From the NCBI GenBank assembly GCA_964572065.1, contig CAZNER010000051.1, forward strand, positions 1-13,893: DNA of 13,893 nucleotides, in the 5' to 3' direction. A program made the position numbers and the translations under genes. Positions within the stretch are counted from its first letter, which is position 1; each line of letters begins with the position of its first letter. The notes under the pieces were generated by a model that did not search any database, was not told where the DNA came from, and was given only the letters and a program-made list of their open reading frames with translations. Shown piece after piece: positions 12,670 through 13,893 of this stretch. The DNA comes from CAZNER01 sp964572065. Lineage in GTDB: Bacteria > Patescibacteriota > Dojkabacteria > JAHIVN01.

Positions 12670-12679
12670 ATTATTAGTA
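12670..12679 (-). promoter_or_regulatory. Candidate phage promoter motif TACTAATAAT (cargo operon copy)
   Basis: Minus strand TTTATACTAATAATTAG, 42 bases before the GTG at 12627. Its position in the 70-base gap ahead of the first tagged gene suggests the start of the cargo operon transcript. The spacing is longer than in the other three copies (23-27 bases). Confidence 0.5.
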
Positions 12680-12697
12680 TAAATTCAAATAAAAGGT

Positions 12698-12940
12698 TTA
12701 CTTTTTTTTATTAGCTTTAATAAATTTTTTCCATCCTTCTTCTAAAATTGTCCTATTAGCTACCATTCGAGATATTCCTTTTTTTCTAAGAACTATAAGA
12801 AAATCTTTATAAAGAGATAATTTAAAACCTGTAATTAAAACAGTTTTAGGAATTTTTGATTTTAATATCTTATAATTTTCTTTTCTTTTTTCTAAAATTT
12901 CTTTTTTATTGTTTTTATACCATTTTTTATTATGATTCAT
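12698..12940 (-). CDS. Small Lys-rich protein, 80 residues
   Basis: I do not recognise this protein. It is very basic: MNHNKKWYKNNKKEILEKRKENYK at the start and KKFIKANKKK at the end. The centre has a helical section (TGFKLSLYKDFLIVLRKKG) followed by ISRMVANRTILEEGWKK, which could be a small DNA- or RNA-binding helix bundle. It lacks the cassette tag and has no hydrophobic-x-Glu site in that position. The start is ATG 12940 with TAGGA about 9-10 bases upstream. The stop is followed by the promoter-like motif of the cargo operon, reading away from it, so this gene belongs to the preceding transcript. A nucleic-acid-binding role is suggested by charge alone. Confidence 0.65.
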   Translation of the reverse strand: MNHNKKWYKNNKKEILEKRKENYKILKSKIPKTVLITGFKLSLYKDFLIVLRKKGISRMVANRTILEEGWKKFIKANKKK

Positions 12941-12964
12941 CGATTTTTATCCTATTTTATTATC

Positions 12965-13054
12965 TTAATCTGAATCTAATTCTTGATCAGCAATCTTTTT
13001 TAATTCTGTAAATTTATCAAACAAACTTATGTTTCCAATGGCAAGTATAAAAAT
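12965..13054 (-). other. In-frame open extension after the zinc-protein stop codon
   Basis: Directly after the TAA of the zinc protein (13055-13057) the same frame stays open for 29 codons: IFILAIGNISLFDK, then FTELKKIADQELDSD. The second half looks like normal coding sequence, an amphipathic helix with an acidic end. It could be a lost C-terminus after a nonsense mutation, a readthrough product, or a tiny separate gene from the internal TTG. No strong ribosome site supports the last option. The rest of the 13054-12941 gap shows nothing else. Confidence 0.35.
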
Positions 13055-13669
13055 TTAAACAGAAAAAATTGATAAACATACACTAAATTGATAAGTATGT
13101 GAAACAACAGAATAAACCTGAGTTTCTAAAGATATATCATCTTCTTCACACTTATCTTTTATACTTCTTATTAATGAATCAAAAGAAGTATGTCCTGGAA
13201 AATCTGAATATTGAGAAAATTCTCCTTCCCAAACCAAATTTGCAGAATCAGGAACATTGATTCTATTAAAGAGGTTTGTTTCTCCATTAGAAAGAGAATC
13301 CAAAACCTCTTGAATAGTATAAGTAGGAAGATGGTTTAAAGCACATTTGTGGCAATATTGACTACCATTCAAATTTACAACCAATGAATCCCATGAGTGA
13401 TTCAGAATAAACCATTCTCCACATTCATCACAAATAAAATATTCTTCATAAAGATAACCTTTATCTTCACATTTTTCACAGATATTTACCTCACAGTAAA
13501 TACCTTCTACCTCTCTTAAAGCATCAGCAGGATTATAAACAGGGATGATATGATCTGCTTTATTACCACAGTAATCACATGTTACTTCTTCCTGACCTGA
13601 TTCCAATGCTTGTACTCTTTCCTGATGTAATTTTTCGTGCATCCTTTCTAATGTGTCTGGACAATACAT
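13055..13669 (-). CDS. Cysteine-rich zinc-binding protein
   Basis: 204 residues from ATG 13669, chosen over an ATG 36 bases upstream because AAGGAG lies 8 bases before it. Four CxxC pairs stand at 31/34 (CDYCGN), 64/67 (CEKC), 80/83 (CDECGEWF) and 106/109 (CHKCA), with His40 and His91 nearby. Two zinc-ribbon or treble-clef-like sites are therefore likely. The first block, CDYCGNKADHIIPVYNPA, reads like a protein-protein or nucleic-acid-binding zinc knuckle. The remaining 90 residues are acidic and unremarkable. I recognise no named family and no catalytic motif. There is no cassette tag. It is preceded by a hairpin (13697-13714) in the short gap after the gene at the edge, and its frame continues open past the stop. 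Confidence 0.75.
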   Translation of the reverse strand: MYCPDTLERMHEKLHQERVQALESGQEEVTCDYCGNKADHIIPVYNPADALREVEGIYCEVNICEKCEDKGYLYEEYFICDECGEWFILNHSWDSLVVNLNGSQYCHKCALNHLPTYTIQEVLDSLSNGETNLFNRINVPDSANLVWEGEFSQYSDFPGHTSFDSLIRSIKDKCEEDDISLETQVYSVVSHTYQFSVCLSIFSV

Positions 13670-13696
13670 GATATTTTCTCCTTTTAAGAAGTTGTG

Positions 13697-13714
13697 GGAG
13701 TCCATTAGGACTCC
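13697..13714 (-). promoter_or_regulatory. GC-rich hairpin in the leader of the zinc-protein gene
   Basis: A perfect 7-base stem (GGAGTCC pairing with GGACTCC) with a 4-base loop, in otherwise AT-rich DNA. It lies 27 bases ahead of the ATG at 13669 and 9 bases past the stop of the gene at the edge. On the minus strand it has no T run, so it is not a normal terminator. It could be an RNA-processing or stability element. Confidence 0.5.
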
Positions 13715-13723
13715 GATAAATTT

Positions 13724-13891
13724 TTAAAGATAACAGGGAACTAAGAATTGTTCCCACTTCCAAATAGCATTTCTTGTTGTAACTGGTACTCCAAGAGTTT
13801 CTAAATACTTACAGCGTTCAGCAAGCTCTTGTGCTGATCGTTTAGCTCTTTCAGTAAAAGCATAATGATTACTATAATGTTCTATTGGAAT
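13724..13891 (-). CDS. Unknown protein, C-terminal 55 residues only (cut by window edge)
   Basis: An open frame entering from the right edge and ending at TAA 13724-13726. It reads IPIEHYSNHYAFTERAKRSA, then ELAERCKYLETLGVPV and ends AIWKWEQFLVPCYL. It looks like real coding sequence: a long amphipathic helix followed by a compact Trp/Pro-containing end. The other two minus-strand frames are closed by stops near the edge. The start and most of the gene may lie outside, so no function can be given. Its stop leaves 54 bases before the next ATG, a gap that contains the hairpin and the ribosome site. Confidence 0.7.
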   Translation of the reverse strand: MPIEHYSNHYAFTERAKRSAQELAERCKYLETLGVPVTTRNAIWKWEQFLVPCYL

Positions 13892-13893
13892 AG

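Noticed and set aside
13575..13763. Minus-strand 62-codon ORF with a basic C-terminus
   Set aside because: It overlaps the ribosome site, hairpin and first part of the zinc-protein gene in another frame, and the zinc protein has clear CxxC motifs.
1..13893. tRNA genes, CRISPR arrays, insertion sequences
   Set aside because: I saw no cloverleaf with a GTTC-type arm, no regularly spaced repeats and no transposase or terminal inverted repeats. The only repeats are the leader modules and promoter-like motifs.

Overview
The window is a stretch of a large tailed-phage genome (Caudoviricetes, T4-like/HK97-fold head morphogenesis). It is AT-rich by eye and all convincing genes lie on the minus strand, so gene order reads from the right edge to the left. 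Many genes have GGAG/AAGGA-type ribosome sites, so the host uses Shine-Dalgarno initiation. The host itself cannot be named from this sequence.

Layout in the direction of transcription: (1) right edge to about 12.7 kb: the 3' end of an unknown gene, a cysteine-rich zinc-binding protein and a small basic protein. (2) 12627 to 6158: eleven short consecutive genes with largely unrelated bodies. Nearly all open with the same 10-15 residue tag, consensus [K/R]-[K/R]-Y-x-[S/G]-x-[F/L/I]-x-E. (3) 6154 to 5239: two untagged small genes, closed by a strong terminator at 5160-5192. (4) 5088 to 3355: a prohead protease fused to a coiled-coil scaffold, with a strong internal ribosome site that should also make the scaffold alone. 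(5) 3233 to 1791: the major capsid protein, followed by a terminator. (6) 1638 to 1033: a small divergent sigma-factor-like protein. (7) 981 to the left edge: the 5' part of the large terminase subunit.

The main hypothesis is that the tagged genes are a cassette of packaged internal head proteins. In T4, internal proteins (IPI-III, Alt) carry short N-terminal capsid-targeting sequences that the gp21 prohead protease removes after a hydrophobic-x-Glu motif. Here the tag ends in exactly that kind of motif, at nearly constant spacing, and the cassette sits directly upstream of the protease/scaffold and capsid genes. Near-identical DNA leaders (ribosome site plus tag codons) recur in front of different genes, so the tag appears to have been copied as a module. 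Passengers include three proteins resembling DUF3293, one with a SWIM-like CxC...CxH zinc motif, and one that could be a BECR-fold RNase.

A 10-base motif, TACTAATAAT, occurs on the minus strand upstream of the tag cassette, the 7419 gene, the protease/scaffold gene and the terminase gene. It is a good candidate phage promoter, and the sigma-like protein is an obvious candidate to read it. The whole window then reads as one late head-assembly programme: sigma factor, capsid, scaffold, protease, DNA-packaging motor and packaged cargo.
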